A program made the translations under genes and the position numbers. From NCBI GenBank assembly GCA_002340765.1, contig DDMS01000035.1:1-7853 (forward strand): a stretch of 7,853 bases of DNA, given 5' to 3'. The DNA comes from Flavobacteriaceae bacterium UBA2540 (GTDB taxonomy: Bacteria > Bacteroidota > Bacteroidia > Flavobacteriales > Flavobacteriaceae). The notes beneath the pieces are model-generated. The model searched no databases. It was not told the DNA's origin and saw nothing but the letters and a program-made list of their open reading frames with translations. Position 1 is the first letter of the stretch, and each line of letters opens with the position of its first letter. Positions 6,945 through 7,853 of the stretch are shown here, one piece after another.

Positions 6945-7799
6945 GAAAACGCCAATTTAAAAAATCTCTTTTGGTTATTAGTAGCCGTATTTTTAGTGAG
7001 TACTTCAGGTGTTTTAGGAAGATATATTGCTTTGCCAACTGAGATTATCATTTGGTTTCGTTCCATTTTAGCAGCCATTTTTTTGTATGTTTTTCTTCGA
7101 TTTAAAAAAACAAATTTGCGAGTTCAACAACAAAAAGAATACCTACCATTTTTTATAGGCGGTGTTTTTATGGCATTGCATTGGGTCACGTATTTTTATG
7201 CCTTGAAACTATCAAATGTAGGTTTAGGAATGTTGTCTTTATATACGTTTCCTGTGATTATTGCACTCTTAGAACCCATCATTTTGAAAGTAAAATTTCA
7301 ACCAATTCATGTGTTGTTTGGTGTTTTAATTTTGGTAGGATTATACATTTTAACGCCAAAATTTGATATAGAAAGCACCCAAGTCAAAGGCATTCTTTTT
7401 GGGGTTTTTTCAGCATTTTGTTATGCTTTTAGAATCTTGATTTTAAAAAAATATGCAGCCAATTATGACGGAGCTGTATTAATGTTTTATCAAGTAATCA
7501 TTGTCAGTATTTTGCTGCTTCCAGCCTTATTTTTCATGGATGTATCAGGATTGAAAACCCAATGGCCTTACTTGCTTTTATTAGCTTTTTTAACAACCGC
7601 TGTTGGTCACAGTATGATTTTGCATTCCCTCAAGTTTTTCTCAGCATTCACCACAAGTATCATCAGTAGTTTGCAACCTGTTTTCGGAATTATCATGGCG
7701 ATTTTCTTCCTGAATGAAATCCCGACTTTAAACACTTTTATTGGAGGATTTTTGATATTATTTACGGTTTTTATTGAGAGTTATCGAATGAAAAAGTAA
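6942..7799 (+). CDS. EamA-family (DMT superfamily) membrane transporter
   Basis: This 285-residue protein is an inner-membrane carrier of the drug/metabolite transporter superfamily. Ten hydrophobic helices are visible at about 9-27, 34-53, 68-87, 93-113, 121-138, 149-167, 178-198, 209-227, 233-256 and 263-281. They form two tandem EamA repeats: LSLYTFPVIIALLEPIIL in the first matches SSLQPVFGIIMAIFFLNE in the second. The length is normal for the family. EamA members export or import amino acids, purines or other metabolites, and the substrate cannot be told from sequence. The ATG overlaps the mfd stop, so the gene is probably translated by coupling. The C-terminus is short and basic (YRMKK), as expected for a cytoplasmic end. 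No functional tie to DNA repair is evident. Confidence 0.93.
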   Translation: MENANLKNLFWLLVAVFLVSTSGVLGRYIALPTEIIIWFRSILAAIFLYVFLRFKKTNLRVQQQKEYLPFFIGGVFMALHWVTYFYALKLSNVGLGMLSLYTFPVIIALLEPIILKVKFQPIHVLFGVLILVGLYILTPKFDIESTQVKGILFGVFSAFCYAFRILILKKYAANYDGAVLMFYQVIIVSILLLPALFFMDVSGLKTQWPYLLLLAFLTTAVGHSMILHSLKFFSAFTTSIISSLQPVFGIIMAIFFLNEIPTLNTFIGGFLILFTVFIESYRMKK

Positions 7800-7853
7800 T
7801 GTTGTTTTAAACCGAAATTACTAAAATAAACTTTATAATTAAATAATCTTATT
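7800..7853. other. Downstream AT-rich tail, no recognisable feature
   Basis: These 54 bases follow the transporter stop. I found no GC-rich stem followed by a T-run, no promoter box and no coding signal. A terminator may lie beyond the window edge. Confidence 0.5.

Overview
The window is low-GC DNA with flavobacterial character. Signs of this are a TonB-dependent receptor with an N-terminal carboxypeptidase-regulatory-like domain, promoter -7 boxes of the Bacteroidetes type (TAnnTTTG), A-rich translation starts with no evident Shine-Dalgarno sequence, exported proteins whose signal peptides end just before Gln, and a Mfd protein that reads like Flavobacteriaceae homologues. Species cannot be fixed from the sequence alone.

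Layout. Left (1-2786, plus strand): a promoter carrying a DtxR/IdeR-like metal box, an outer-membrane TonB-dependent receptor (70-2304), and 11 bp later a small exported thioredoxin-fold protein with a CKIC active site (2316-2786). Middle (2789-3340, minus strand): an exported small beta-barrel protein that converges on the thioredoxin gene with only 2 bp between stop codons. A 212-bp AT-rich intergenic region (3341-3552) serves the minus gene and the mfd gene. Right (3553-7799, plus strand): mfd, starting at a TTG codon, followed by an EamA-type ten-helix transporter whose ATG overlaps the mfd stop by one base (TAATG). The last 54 bases hold nothing recognisable.

How the parts fit. The first two genes look like one metal-regulated uptake operon. 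The receptor has just two cysteines, arranged CxxC in the plug domain, and its operon partner is an exported CxxC thioredoxin. A region resembling the FRAP/NPNL segment of heme receptors sits in the barrel, and the promoter carries an iron-type box, so an iron or heme ligand is the leading guess. A redox link between receptor and thioredoxin is a testable inference, not a demonstrated fact. mfd (transcription-coupled repair) and the transporter are probably co-transcribed and translationally coupled without an obvious functional link. Most of the window is ordinary chromosomal content. There is no mobile element, CRISPR array, RNA gene or defence system that I can support.
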